From NCBI GenBank assembly GCA_034440635.1, contig JAOTON010000777.1:25529-89528 (forward strand): a stretch of 64,000 bases of DNA, written 5' to 3'. How positions within the stretch are numbered: the first letter of the stretch is position 1; each line of letters starts with the position of its first letter. The position numbers were made by a program, and so were the translations under genes. This document shows, one piece after another, positions 31,705 through 42,447 of the stretch. The notes under the pieces are model-generated. The model did not search any database and was not told the origin of the DNA. It saw nothing but the letters and a program-made list of their open reading frames with translations. The DNA is from Lepas anatifera. Lineage: Eukaryota; Arthropoda; Thecostraca; Lepadidae.

Positions 31705-33558
31705 GTAAGTAAAAACTATGTTTGTGTTTCACTCTTAAGTGGCTGGATCTTTGACTTACCTTAAGTCGTTCTGGAGGCAGCCAAAGAGTAGGCTATGTGC
31801 TAAAGCATGTGAATGTGACTACCATCTAAAGCAGCTGTGGGAATTGCATTTGTAATTTCTGTTTCTTCGTTTCGTGCGATTCCCAATGATACCGTGAGGG
31901 CAATCCGAGATTTGAAATTAACTTATGATTATTACGTCATTAGTAGTCTTGCTTCGGTATCATACACTTTTGCTGTGCTGCAATTGGACGGAAAATGTAT
32001 CTTTTCCACCACACGTTTTAATAATTGTCATTTAGGTAAGAGTGTTTCCAAAATGGCAGATCAAACAAGGAAAGTTCTAGCCTTCAATTAGCCATATAGC
32101 CTCAGGCGCCGTGGTACGCGGCCCTTTGTAACTTTTGAACATTGAGGCTGGGGGGATCCGGACGCGCGGTAGACAGCGCGCAGCTGCGCTGGGGCGTAAG
32201 TTACCACGCAGCGGCTTTTGGAGGGATCCATCGGCGCGCAGCTAAGTTGTGGCGGAAGTAGTGTCGTAACTCGCCGTCTTACGCGCTAACTTTCCGCGTC
32301 TTCTCAACAGCGCGGAAGACAGCGCGGAAGCCTGTATGATTCCTTTAAAGTAATAAAAAGATATTGGAAATGTCAGTGAAGCCAAGTTATATGATTTGCG
32401 TTCGACAAAACACGTATTTTTAATAAAAATCGAGGCCCACAAACTCCCAAAATCTCACTGGGAAATCCTCAGAAGAGACAGAGGCGAAGAGAAACGTGGA
32501 TCACTGCAGCTGTGCCAGTGGATCACTAGCCGTAATGCTAACTGCCCTCCAATAAACATTGTTGTTCGCCCCAGGACGTATCTCACGTTTCGTACCACTC
32601 ACCGTCCCCGAGCGGTCTCGTCGTGGCTGGCATGGAACGCCAGCGATAATCCTGTTCACCCTGAGAACTGTGAGCGTGAGGATTCTTTAATATATGGTGC
32701 TGTTTCAAAGGCAGAAAGATGAGGAAAATTGGGTCAAATTCATAGGCGGAATGCAGAAAATGCACCAAATGCACTCGCCGAACCAGGCTTCTTGGGGCCT
32801 ACCCGGCTCATCTCTCCCCCAGTGCTCCGACTAATCCAATGGCACCATAGTACAACGAGGCAAGTGTGTTGCGTGAAGCCCGTGCCCTGCCCAGATAAAT
32901 TGACTTGAGGTGGGCTTAACATAAAAACGCATTCGGAGTAAGCCAAATCATATCATTTTCTCATGCATGCCTCATTTATTTGGAAATCCCACTTATAAAT
33001 TGTCGTTTACGGTGAAGGCTTTTCCCTTTATCCGATCCGAGCACTTTTATCATCATGTCACCTCCCAACGCGGGGCCGTGTCTTCCTCTCATCCCCTCCC
33101 CCCACAGCCGGCCAGGAAATCCGGCACCGTACAGCAGTCTGCAGGCTGAAACCTTTGACGTAACTTTACTACGGCGAAAGAAGCTCGGTAGTATATGAGA
33201 ATTTGAACCTTAGCGTCCATCTACTACGGTCGTCAGCGGCATTCACCACCGCCTCGGATTGCCGACGACGTTGCGCGCTAACCTCCGCCGCCGCGGAGCT
33301 CCGCACGATCGCTCTCTCCCGAACATCCTCCAAATCGCTTACCCGCAAACTTCCGTCCAAATCAGCGCGGGCGTAGGGAGAGCGCGGGTGGAAGCTACGC
33401 GCAACTGGATCCCCCCAGCCTCAGACTCGTAGTTCTCACCTCCCGTTAGAGTTTGTCATTGGAGTGGCTGGCAATATTCCCGGCATGACGCCCAGCATTT
33501 CCGCGATAGGGTGTGTGAACATGAACAAAATGCTCACAACATCTCTATTCTCTTTCAG
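31705..33558 (+). other. NAA20 intron 1
   Basis: The donor is GTAAGT and the acceptor 'attctctttcag'. The intron is 1854 bp, of which 1281 bp is the inverted-repeat element at 32143-33423. Without it the intron would be about 570 bp. Confidence 0.8.
32143..33423. mobile_element. DNA element with TGAGGCTGGGGGGATCC inverted ends in NAA20 intron 1
   Basis: The left end TGAGGCTGGGGGGATCCGG and the reverse complement of the right end TGAGGCTGGGGGGATCCAG match for 17 bases. Near both ends are GC-rich CGCGC words and repeated 'agcgcgcag / gcgcgtag' motifs. There is no coding capacity and no convincing target duplication, so the superfamily is undecided. An interior GC-rich stretch (33225-33420) adjoins the right end. 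Confidence 0.7.
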
Positions 33559-33583
33559 GAATTTGGACCCGCTCACTGAAACC
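33559..33583 (+). CDS. NAA20: NAA20 exon 2 (25-nt micro-exon)
   Basis: The G after the acceptor completes the split codon from exon 1 (Val). Then NLDPLTET is read before GTATCC at 33584. NLDPLTETYG is a conserved NAA20 block, and the following Tyr-Gly opens exon 3. Twenty-five nucleotides is very short for an internal exon. The donor GTATCC is weaker than the other donors of the gene. The exon is 135 bp from the right end of the element in intron 1. Confidence 0.88.
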
Positions 33584-34004
33584 GTATCCTTTGGTGTGCT
33601 CGTGAAGAAAGTTTTTCGCCTCTTATAGGGACAAACAGGATCCTTAGGCTGCAGCTTTATGAAGCGAGGATGAGCTTGCGGGCAGTTGTATTGAAAAGTG
33701 AATATTGTCCTTGCTGGTTGAATCAGAGTACTTTAAATACGTTTGAATGATGTAAGAACTCAAAAATAATGTTTTATGTGCTATTGAGACAGTATCCAGC
33801 TAGAATAGGTGTGATGAAAAGAACCCTCGGGAGGCGCTGTCTCTTTTCCGGAACGGGCGCTCCCCGGAGAAGTATCGTCAGGGATAAAACAGCTAAGCAG
33901 GGAATTCAAAGCACTCGCTCTTTACGGACTACTCAGTCCTCGGATTTGGCACGATTTTTGCAAGTTAACACACTATGTACGAGAGAGTACTATAGCTATT
34001 TGTA

Positions 34005-34091
34005 GTCGCTCAATATATCAATAGTCAATGGTCATCAATTATAGTCAATAGTCACATCAATGATCACATCAATAGTAACATCAGTATTGAC
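34005..34091. repeat. ATCAATAGTCA-type minisatellite (resumes at 36333-36385)
   Basis: Repeated words 'atcaatagtca', 'atcaatgatcac' and 'atcaatagtaac' run up to the hAT insertion. The same words resume directly to its right ('gggcatcaatcaatagtcactagcatcatcaatgg'). The two halves were one array before the insertion. Confidence 0.75.
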
Positions 34092-36332
34092 CAGTGTCCC
34101 AAAAACCTGGGGTGCTGGGTGCAGAACGACACCCAGTCAAGCAGAATTTTCCACTCACTTTTATATTTTTTGCTGAATTTTCCACTCACTTTCAACAATA
34201 CTTACTACTATTGAATTTTACTCAACAATACTTACTACAAAGGCCAGTTCCATTGCCTCCTCTACCAACGTCCACTGGAAAAAGAGAGCAGCAGAATCGA
34301 CTAGAAGATCGCCAAATTAACTCGGCTCTTATGGGCTTCTTTCGCCTTTCTGCAAGAAAATCTGGCGATTTCTATTTTTCTGGCCAATTATACCAGGCAT
34401 CCTTATCTCCACCGATTTCAGTGGAACAAGTGAATCGAAATTCTGGCGCGGGCAAGACGCTCAGTGCCCCCTGCCCCGCCGGAGAAAGTTCCAATGGGTG
34501 AACACCGCCACATTAAATTCCACCACTCACAAAATTGGTGAGTGGAAAATTAGACACCCTAGCCTTGTGTTGCCAAAAAAATGAGCTGACCGCTTTGCAA
34601 GATACATTTCTGGAGAGCAGTTTATCTGTGCACATGATTTCTAGGCTTACGGCCTTGAAAAGCTGTTTTTGTATTTCTGGTACCGAGAATAGTGAAAAAC
34701 CATTCTTGGTCATCTTGTTGATAAAAACAATTATCTTGAAATTTGAATGCTAAGCAGCATATTTGTATGGTATTGCAGCATTGTATGGTATAGCAGACAT
34801 TGTATGGTAGAAAATTGACCATTTATTGCGAAGAAAATAATTTTTATCCATATCAACCCTTCATTGCTGCGTCTACGCCCTGTGACACCCAAATCCATTC
34901 ACGACACCCTACGACACCCTAGGCATAAATACGCTGATATTTAAGTTGAACTGAAAATGTCCGGTACTTGAATACATTGAAACTCTACATTTGTATTAAA
35001 TGATTTTTTGGGCAACAAGAATGCATCCAGTTACCCTTCAAACATCGGCACTTTTTTGTATGGCTGGTCTACGGCGTGGACTTACCAAATCGCCGTCTTT
35101 ACATCTAGTAAATAAAAGCGGCATCTTTAGGCTTTTTGAAAGGCCGGTTTCTTATTCGTTATTGACAATAAATTGTTAGTCTTCCTCTCGGTGTGCTTTT
35201 AGTTGTATAATTTTCTAGTCTATAAGGATTTAGAAAATTAATTTAGAGCAATTTTTGAAACGCAAATTATGTAGCTCATGCGACCGGAAAGCGGCAAGCG
35301 ATCAGAAATTTAAAGTAGTAGTCGCTCTGACGCTGTCGCAACCCGCCGCGCCTGGCTGATTGTAGACGAAAGGAAGAAACAACAGAAAGAAGGCTGTAAG
35401 CTTCGATTAGATTGATAGAAAGCAGAGCATATTCATATGAAGGTGAGAAGATATGTGAAGAGGAGCAGGGGAATTGAGAGGTAAAGAAAAGAAACTTTTA
35501 GCAAGAGTCTGGAAGAGTTTATTGCCATGATAGAAAGTTTGTAGTTTCGTCTGGGTTAGTTAAGTGTAAACCAAGGCTCTACTGGGCCCTAGCATAGTTG
35601 TATGCGAGGTGCAGTGATTGAGGTCAGGAGTGGCCTCCAAAATTCCGATAACTATAGGTATAGGTATAGGAGGGGCGTTGTCCCGGACAGAAAATTATAC
35701 AGTCTATGGTTAGATAATTAATTTTGGCACTAGGTATTGCATGAAAGAATCCCTTTTCATTTTTCACCACCTGCCGGTCTCGGAGGCCCCCTCTGCAGAG
35801 TTGGTCTAAGGGGGACCCCGATATTTCGTCTCAGGGGCCCTTTAAAGCTGGTCGTGTCGGAGAGGAGAGGAGGGGCACAAAAGTGGGTCTAGGGAAGCCC
35901 CCCAAGAGTTGATCTTCATCCCACAAATGTTATTCTTCGTGGCTCCCAGAGTTCTTTCCCCTGAAGGTTGGTCTCAGAGGCCCCCAAAAGATTTTTATAT
36001 GTGGCAATTCACCAATTCCTTAAAAAAGATTCGAGACTGCATCAGGGGGTTTCAGTTGGTAAATATTTACCTGCTTAACCCAAATTTTTCACATGGTAAT
36101 GGTCAAACAATGCTGCTTGGGGACGATTTAAAAATATTTACTTTGAGAAATTAAAGGAAATATCCATCCTTCAGTTCAAACAAGGGCTCTGAGAGTTTAC
36201 CAGCTAAGTACCCAAATTGGGAAATTTTTACTCCGCCATACATTTTGAGGGGAATTTTCCACTCACTCGCCATACATTTAGAGCTGAATTTTCCCCTTGA
36301 CACCCTAGCGCAAAACCTATTTTGGGTCACTG
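34092..36332. mobile_element. hAT-type element with CAGTGTCCCAAAA ends in NAA20 intron 2
   Basis: The left end is CAGTGTCCCAAAA. The right end TTTTGGGTCACTG is its inverted match with one difference. The flanks GTATTGAC (34084-34091) and GTATTTAC (36333-36340) agree at seven of eight bases, consistent with a hAT duplication. The interior is non-coding. 'attttccactcactt' words recur near both ends (34147-34215, about 34535 in reverse, 36255-36270). Gene-poor, GGCCCCC-rich segments lie at 35770-35990. It is non-autonomous at 2241 bp. Confidence 0.82.
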
Positions 36333-36472
36333 GTATTTACTGGGCATCAATCAATAGTCACTAGCATCATCAATGGTCGCTGTGCAGTAATTCTTGGGAA
36401 TTAGTTGCTATGTCACGCTGCAATTCCTGATTTAAAGTAGGCGATCACTTTTCAAGTCACTATCTCAAAGCA

Positions 36473-37250
36473 GGGGCGTAGCCACCATGGGGGCCATGGG
36501 CCCACATGAATTTTTTGGAAGACCTCCACCTAACTTAGGAGGCCCCCTTGGCTACTTACAGTCTGGAATAGCCCCTTGAGTATCAAATAGCCTGGCCTAC
36601 CTGCTTATAAAGGTGGCCTAATTGCAGGAGACCCCACTAGCTATAAAGGAATCCCCATAATGACCCAAGATACCTTTACTTAAAGGTACGTTCAAGAGGG
36701 ATTACTCCACGCCCGAGTGACTTCACACGGGCGTGGAGGAATTCCTTCACCTTTGGGCCGTGTGTCAAACTGCTGCTAATGTGCTGCTCGCTTACAAATT
36801 TGTGAGGATACACGGTAATCAAATTTATCCCAAATGCAATTAATAAGCATTTCATCTTCGATGCTAGGTCTCTATTAGAAAAGTTGGATTTGTAATCATT
36901 TAATTTTCCCGTGTTATATGCTACGAGGCGTGACGTCACATCCGGTGATCTGTACTTGCTGTTGGAGGGGGCTGATAATGACCTACCTAGGAGACCCCTG
37001 TGCTTAGAAAAGAGGCCCACTCAACGCCCACAAATGCGGCCCCTTTGCTTATAAAGGAGGTCTCCTGAATGGCCTATTCAGGTGGCTCCTTTACTTTAGA
37101 AGAAGGTCTACTAAATGACCTCTGTGGAGGCACCTTTACTTATAAAGGAGGTCCCTAAACGGCCAACATAGAATGAAGAAAGCTCCTAATTGTACTTATG
37201 AAGAAAGCTCCTAATTGAAATACAAAATGGAGGCCCCCAAAAGCTAGGTG
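36473..37250. repeat. Repeat-rich stretch starting with a CAGGGGCGTAGCCA terminus
   Basis: CAGGGGCGTAGCCA at about 36472 resembles a frequent hAT-MITE terminus in animals, but no matching right end was found. Downstream are tandem-like units such as 'cttataaaggaggtc' and 'aggcccc' (36600-37160), probably decayed repeats. It contains the 293-bp repeat 36682-36974. Confidence 0.5.
36682..36974 (+). repeat. Dispersed repeat, inverted relative to 44421-44718
   Basis: It starts AGGTACGTTCAAGAGGGATT and ends at 'gttggagggggctg'. The reverse complement is found at 44421-44718 with scattered changes. It contains a perfect 9-bp stem (CCACGCCCG / CGGGCGTGG) near its left end. It may be another short DNA element, but target duplications are not clear. 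Confidence 0.75.
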
Positions 37251-37363
37251 CCCTCTCAGGACTAGGGATAGGAGGTCCCCTACGATTCTGGCCCCGATGG
37301 AGAGAGATTCGTGGTGAGGCGGCCCCCGTCTCAAAGCCAGATATTTTGCTTGACTCTGCCCAG

Positions 37364-37454
37364 TATGGCATGGCCTTCTACATGCAATATCTGGCCCACT
37401 GGCCCGAGTATATGCAAGTCGCCGAATCAGCCAGCGGCCAGGTCATGGGATACA
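37364..37454 (+). CDS. NAA20: NAA20 exon 3
   Basis: After the acceptor 'tgcccag' the exon reads YGMAFYMQYLAHWPEYMQV and continues AESASGQVMGY, ending with one base (A) of a split Ile codon before GTAAGT. The block matches the animal NAA20 YG.PFY.QYLAHWPEY...AE...G..MGY region, which forms the substrate-binding beta strands and loops of the GNAT fold. It is 91 nt, starts in phase 0 and ends in phase 1. The joins to exons 2 and 4 restore conserved residues exactly. Confidence 0.92.
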
Positions 37455-38206
37455 GTAAGTACCTCTCGTTCACATTGTAACCTCTCTCGGGCAGATTTTG
37501 TTGTTGGCTCAGTTTTTAAAGTCTTTGGATAATGATAAGTTTATCGAGACGGGCTTTACTGGAGCCGCCTAATTTGATTTGGCTGGCACCAGTCGTAACA
37601 AGGCCCGGACGTCGAGCTAAGGAATGTAACGTTTAGGGCATGTAGCGTGTAGGTTGTGTGGGCGGTAAAATGGCCCATGATAATATGAAATGGGTGGCCA
37701 TTCTGCGGCAGCAATGGTATGGAATGCATGAACACATGCAGTTCCGCCTGTGCTCTCTCCCCAACTGCTACAGGAAGCCGCGAAGCAATCAGTGCGCTCG
37801 TTCTCATCTAGACTCATTAGAATGTGCTGTGTGCTGTACAATGGAATATAGTTATGCCAAGAACGCGTTTGCAGGCATATTTACGCCTTGGCAGTACGGC
37901 TAAATCATTGTGCTCCTTGTTGGTCACGGTCTCATATAAAAAGATTCCGGTCAACTCGCTTTTCAATCGGTGAAAATTCAAGCCGCATAAAAACAGGCAA
38001 ATCCATCCAACATGTTCACAGATACATATAAGTGTGTCTGGAGCTGGGACCCCCAGGCACCTGGGCGCTAGAGTCACCATAGGTGTGTCCTGCTTGGAAG
38101 CGCAGGCAGAAGGGCTCCTGCTTGGAGCGCTGGCAGAAGGGCTCTGCCGCCCGGCTCTGTCCGTAACGCAGAGCCCGCTCTCTGAACCGACCCCGTGCGG
38201 CGGCAG
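37455..38206 (+). other. NAA20 intron 3
   Basis: 752 bp, donor GTAAGT, acceptor 'gcggcggcag'. No repeat or exon was recognised. It is the only visible NAA20 intron without an identifiable transposon. Confidence 0.75.
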
Positions 38207-38336
38207 TCATGGGCAAGACGGAAGGCCACGGCGAACAGTGGCACGGCCACGTGACTGCCGTGACGGTGGCGCCCACCTTCCGACGACTGGGACTGGCGCG
38301 CAAATTGATGGACTACCTGGAGGACGTCTCAGAACG
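38207..38336 (+). CDS. NAA20: NAA20 exon 4 with acetyl-CoA binding motif
   Basis: TC completes the Ile codon, then MGKTEG, EQWHGHVTAVTVAP and FRRLGLARKLMDYLEDVSE are read, ending CG before GTGAGT at 38337. RRLGLA is the R/QxxGxG/A motif that holds the pyrophosphate of acetyl-CoA in GNAT enzymes, and the Trp-His-Gly-His block is typical of NAA20. It is 130 nt, phase 2 at its end. The next exon should begin with the rest of an Arg codon and a GGFFVDLFV-like block, which I could not find in the remaining sequence. Confidence 0.92.
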
Positions 38337-39021
38337 GTGAGTCAACCTCAGTACTCTGCAACGGCACAGGCTCAGGGCCCCAGGAGTTCTGCTGGGCGGC
38401 TAGCATTTAGTTGGTGCAACCTACACTATTGATGTATACTTTGATACATTGATACAAATATATTGATGTGTACTTTCAGGGTCCTGTATATTGATGTGCG
38501 TTCAGTGGTGAGCCTGCGTGAAAGTGATGCTGCTGTGAGACCAACGAAGGTACCGATTCCTTTAAAGGGAATGTGGCACTTTGGTCGAATCCTGGAATTT
38601 AGTGTAATTAGGCGTAGTTTTAGCCGAAAATAATGAAACCACTCATAGTTTCTCTTAGAAATGTACAATAAGCTCAATACTTTGATTTTTTAAATATCCC
38701 TCTAGGAAAAGAAATATCTGCCTGTGGATGTCATGACCTGGCAACCGCTACCATACTCGAAAGGCTTTAAGGGCTTCGATTGGCTGATGTTCATCGTGAC
38801 GTCAGCACATGTCCTCACACCACCAGCGATGACAACTGTGGCGTGCTGCTAAGGGTACATGAGGGGTACATTGCACGTAGGTTTTAGCTTTTTTCTACGG
38901 AAATATCGAGTTCCAAGACAAATGATATATTGAGTGCCGGGTTTTCCGACTTGCTTTACAACTTGGCATATCAGTTAAAATCACATTATAAAGGTGCGAC
39001 ATTCCCTTTAAGCTTGCAATC
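38337..39021 (+). other. Start of NAA20 intron 4
   Basis: It begins with donor GTGAGT. It contains a short TTGATGTGTACTTT-type local repeat (38425-38500), then the TTAA-flanked MITE at 38566-39007. The I-E retrotransposon starts immediately after. If the gene is intact, this intron extends at least to the window end (over 25 kb) and contains everything that follows. Confidence 0.5.
38566..39007. mobile_element. TTAA-flanked MITE with AGGGAATGTGGCAC ends (copy 2, inverted)
   Basis: TTAA at 38562-38565 and 39008-39011 flank the ends AGGGAATGTGGCAC and GTGCGACATTCCCT. The interior is the reverse complement of 21717-22165 ('ggtcgaatcctggaatttagtg', 'ccaatcgaagcccttgaag' and others). It is 442 bp and non-coding, in NAA20 intron 4. 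Confidence 0.88.
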
Positions 39022-39807
39022 TTCGTACGGGCATTCAAACTGGTACACTACGTAACCCTATTGGATCGGGTCAGATCTGTCCTGCACCTCCCAGTATGTA
39101 GCTCCTGTTTGTTTTTTGTTTTCTTATTTAGTTGATTATGTTTAGTTCCTGTTCTCTTTTTACGTTTCAGTTATTGGTCCCACAGTTATTTGCCTTCTTC
39201 GGCATTTTATGGGTGTAAGGTGCCCACTCGAGGTCTATCTCGAGCCCCGGCGACGAGGTTGACGGGATCCTGGGGGGTTGAGGTCCCCTCGGGCGGGTCA
39301 GTCCCGAGGGCTCCAACACACCCCCTTTGGCCCAGATGTCTCGATCCAACTGGGGGTAAGCCGTCCGTAGGCTGCCGCGGGCGGCCTAGCTACGCGGCAG
39401 TGTCTACGGGCACTGTCGCTCGGTCCAGCTGGGCAGGGGGGATTATGTTTCGGGCGTGCGGCGCGGCGCCCTTCGCGGTGGGGACTGTGATGTTCTTGCC
39501 GGGTGCGACGCGGGCCGGGGTTTCGGAAACCGTCGTTTTTCGAGACCCCGACCTTTGCGCGCGCCTGGTGGACCGCAGTCTCCGCTGCGTGAGGGCTGCC
39601 GCGTTTTGCTTTGTCCCGACTCATGGCCCTGCCGGCCCACTGGGCTGATGTTGTCAAGGGGGTGGGTGCGTTCTGATTGGAGGGGTTGCGTGAGTATCTA
39701 TCGCCCCTCTGAGACGGGCGCACCTGCCCCCGTAGGCACTGTACCAGCCCCCGGGCCCAGCTATTGACAGCTGGTAACCCGGGGGGCCGAAGGTAAATAG
39801 TCTCTCC
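39022..39807 (+). mobile_element. 5' untranslated region of I-clade element I-E
   Basis: 39022 to about 39430 aligns with the 5' region of I-B (22838-23240). The remaining part is GC-rich and differs. It is followed by gag from 39808. Confidence 0.75.
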
Positions 39808-40760
39808 ATGGCAGCATATTCACCACCTTCCACGGGACTGATCTCAGGCTCTGTGACCCCCGCTCCGAACCAGACCACCGCTGTCAATGCTCTTGATACC
39901 TCTGCCACGATGGATACCACCGCTGCTGACCCACTCCCTTCACGAACAACCCCTGACCAGGATACCCCTCTGACTCTCGTTATTCCGGATGAAGGATAGA
40001 TCCCTTAAACTCAACCCATTTCAACGACACGGCGCTCTGGACGGTTACAAACCGAAACGCATCTACCGGTACAGGGATGGTAGGATAGAAGTTGAAATGG
40101 GGAGCAAGTCCAGCGCGAGCAAATTTCTGGCTACCACCTCCTTACAAATCCGCACAGCAAACAGGACGCTATCAGTCCCGATCAGTGTTTCACCCCACAA
40201 CGCGAAAAAACACTGCCGCGGCGTGATCAGTTGTGCGGACTTATGCGATGCCACGGACGAGGAGGTGCTAGCCGGCTTAAAAGACCAAGGAGTGACTGAG
40301 GCGAAAAGGATGCCTAGGAGAACCAACAATCAGACTACGGACACTGGAACCTTTATGCTAACCTTCTCGGGAACAACCCTGTCCGAGAAGATACGCGTCG
40401 GCTGGATGGCCACCAAGGTTCGTGCGTTCGTTCCTAGTCCCACTCGCTGTTTCAGGTGCCAGGCATTTGGTCACGTTGCCAGTAGCTGCAAAGGGAAGGA
40501 ACGCTGCGGACGATGCTCCATGACTGGTCACAACTCGACGAGTTGCGATGCCCACAAACCAAATTGCGTAGGGTGCGGCAGTGAACACGAGGCTTGGAGC
40601 CGGTCATGCCCAAGGCTGGCTGAGGCAAAAGAGGCCCAAAGGAAGAAAGTATCACCTCCCCTAAGGAGACACCGGCCCCAACGTCCCAAGCCCCTAGAAA
40701 CAGACCGGCCCCTAACAACTCACCATATAGGGGCGCGCTGGTACGGAACGAGTCCAGAAC
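39808..40760 (+). pseudogene. I-E gag, 5' part, interrupted by a hAT element
   Basis: An ATG at 39808 opens a Thr/Pro/Asp-rich N-terminus ending IPDEG at 39999. The homologous frame continues in the overlapping frame from 39989 (LKLNPFQRHGALDG), so one shift lies near 39990. Knuckles CFRCQAFGHVASSC, CGRCSMTGHNSTSC and CVGCGSEHEAWSRSC follow, then PRLAEAKEAQRKK and a Pro/Arg-rich stretch. The frame is cut at TCCAGAAC (40753-40760) by the hAT insertion and continues at 45116. Confidence 0.82.
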
Positions 40761-41794
40761 CAGGGTAGGCAAAATACCGGTAAAAACTGGGTTTATGCCA
40801 GCCAGTGGCATAAACTGGTAAATACCGGTATTTACCAGGAAAAAATGATGGCAAAAACCTTTAAACTGACAATGATAGACCAGAAAGTCATTCTAAGGCC
40901 ATAGAGCAGTTGTAAATGTGAAGCAATTGATGACATTGGCATGGTCTCTGGTCAAGACTAGTGTGTAAGCAGGTATTTTTGTTCTAGGCATCATGGTTCA
41001 GAATGCTATGAACAACCAGCTTACACCAAAACCCTGGAAAATGTCAAAAGTGATAAATTCTAATCCGTAGGTACCAGACGTACATACATCACTGAAAACG
41101 TGGAAAAGTGAGATTAGAAAATCAGCCTGGTTTCAAACATTTCCAAATCCTACCTTTATTCTTCTTCAGTGACGAGCACTCAGGTTCCAGTGTCTGAATA
41201 TGTGTCCGCTTTGGGCCTGTGAGATTTTTTGTCCACTATTTTGAATGGAAGCTGATTATTCCTCTCATTTTTAAGTAAGCAGTTCGTCGATTTTGCTGAC
41301 TGAGCAAACAGAAGAGTGGCATTTCTGAATGGCACACTTTGAACCCTCCTCAGGTAGTAGGTGTTCAGAGACCGATAATGTAATGACATTTGATATTCAA
41401 GCAAAGCGTTTAACTTTCTCTGCTGTAAAATTCAATTCTAAAGAAGTCAAGGTTTTTTAATTGCTTGCTTAACGTGACATGTCGATTGTTTCGAGCTCTT
41501 AGGCTGTTGATTATGCGAATCTGATGAGATAATTAGGGGATATTTCAATATCATTGACAATTTTCTGGTCAGGATTCCTCGCTAACTATACTGGACTGGG
41601 AAAAATTGTTTGACCATCTACCAACAACCAAGTATTCTATGTACCTATCATATTTTATGTTCTGACAAATCCTCTTAAATAAAAATACAGGCAACAGAGG
41701 CGATATGGGCCCATGAAATCATTTCCTAATTATTCGCTGGGTTAAGTTACGGCAATGTGAGTAATTTCACTGTACTTTTCTCGCCCTAGTGAGG

Positions 41795-42440
41795 AGAGGG
41801 TATTTGAACACTTCTCGGGTTTTTCTTACGGTGCCGGAAAACAGCGGCACAGGGCGCCGCCGTACTGGCCATCACTTATCTTTGACCAAATACGCAACTT
41901 TCCTGAAAATGATTATATGGGGTCATCTCAGGTCAGGTCACCAGGCCAGGTCAAGTGACCTCACCTCATAAAATGTTTAAAAATTGCATGAATCAGGTTC
42001 TAGCGATCTGAAACTTATCACATAATAGACCCACTGTGGGGCTAGAAAATATATTCCGGGATTTTTTATATCGCAGATCTAAGGTCAAATACGTGTCATG
42101 CATATCCATTGGAAATGCATGCAGAAAACAAGTTGGTCGAAAAATGACTCTATTTCTGAAAATACCTACGGCTTAAAATGACTTCTTTTATTGAAATGGT
42201 AGTATCACTCGGTGTGTTGGAATAAGAGGAATTGAATGACGCTTGAATATTGGCTCCAAGTTAACCCAGTTAGGCACTAGATTAAAAAAGTATTCTAAAA
42301 ATTTCACTCCCTTGACTCGTCATAACTTCAGTATTAACCGGAGCAAAAAAATATTACTGACATATTATTCTTATACTTTTTCGTGAGCTATTCAGCGCTT
42401 TCGCGCTTTTTTTTGCTTCGAGGAGCCGAGTTCTAGGGGG
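41795..42440. mobile_element. Partial AGGTCA-rich element inside the hAT
   Basis: This reads like the left half of the 2286 and 42448 elements: a 'tttttcttacggtgccgg' GC-rich start, then 'ggtcatctcaggtcaggtcacc', then 'aaatatattccgggattttttatatcg'. It has about five AGGTCA/TGACCT words. The boundaries are approximate and no right terminus was seen. Confidence 0.6.
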
Positions 42441-42447
42441 TGTTCAA

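Larger units (their letters stand above)
33584..37363 (+). other. NAA20 intron 2
   Basis: This is a 3780-bp intron, donor GTATCC and acceptor 'tctgcccag'. It holds an ATCAATAGTCA-type simple repeat split by a 2.24-kb hAT element, then a repeat-rich stretch (36473-37250) with an inverted copy elsewhere in the window. No exon was seen inside. Confidence 0.75.

Noticed and set aside
33769..34501. Extra NAA20 exons in the frames at 33769-34005 and 34094-34501
   Set aside because: No similarity to NAA20, and exon 2 joins exon 3 directly with matching phase and conserved residues.
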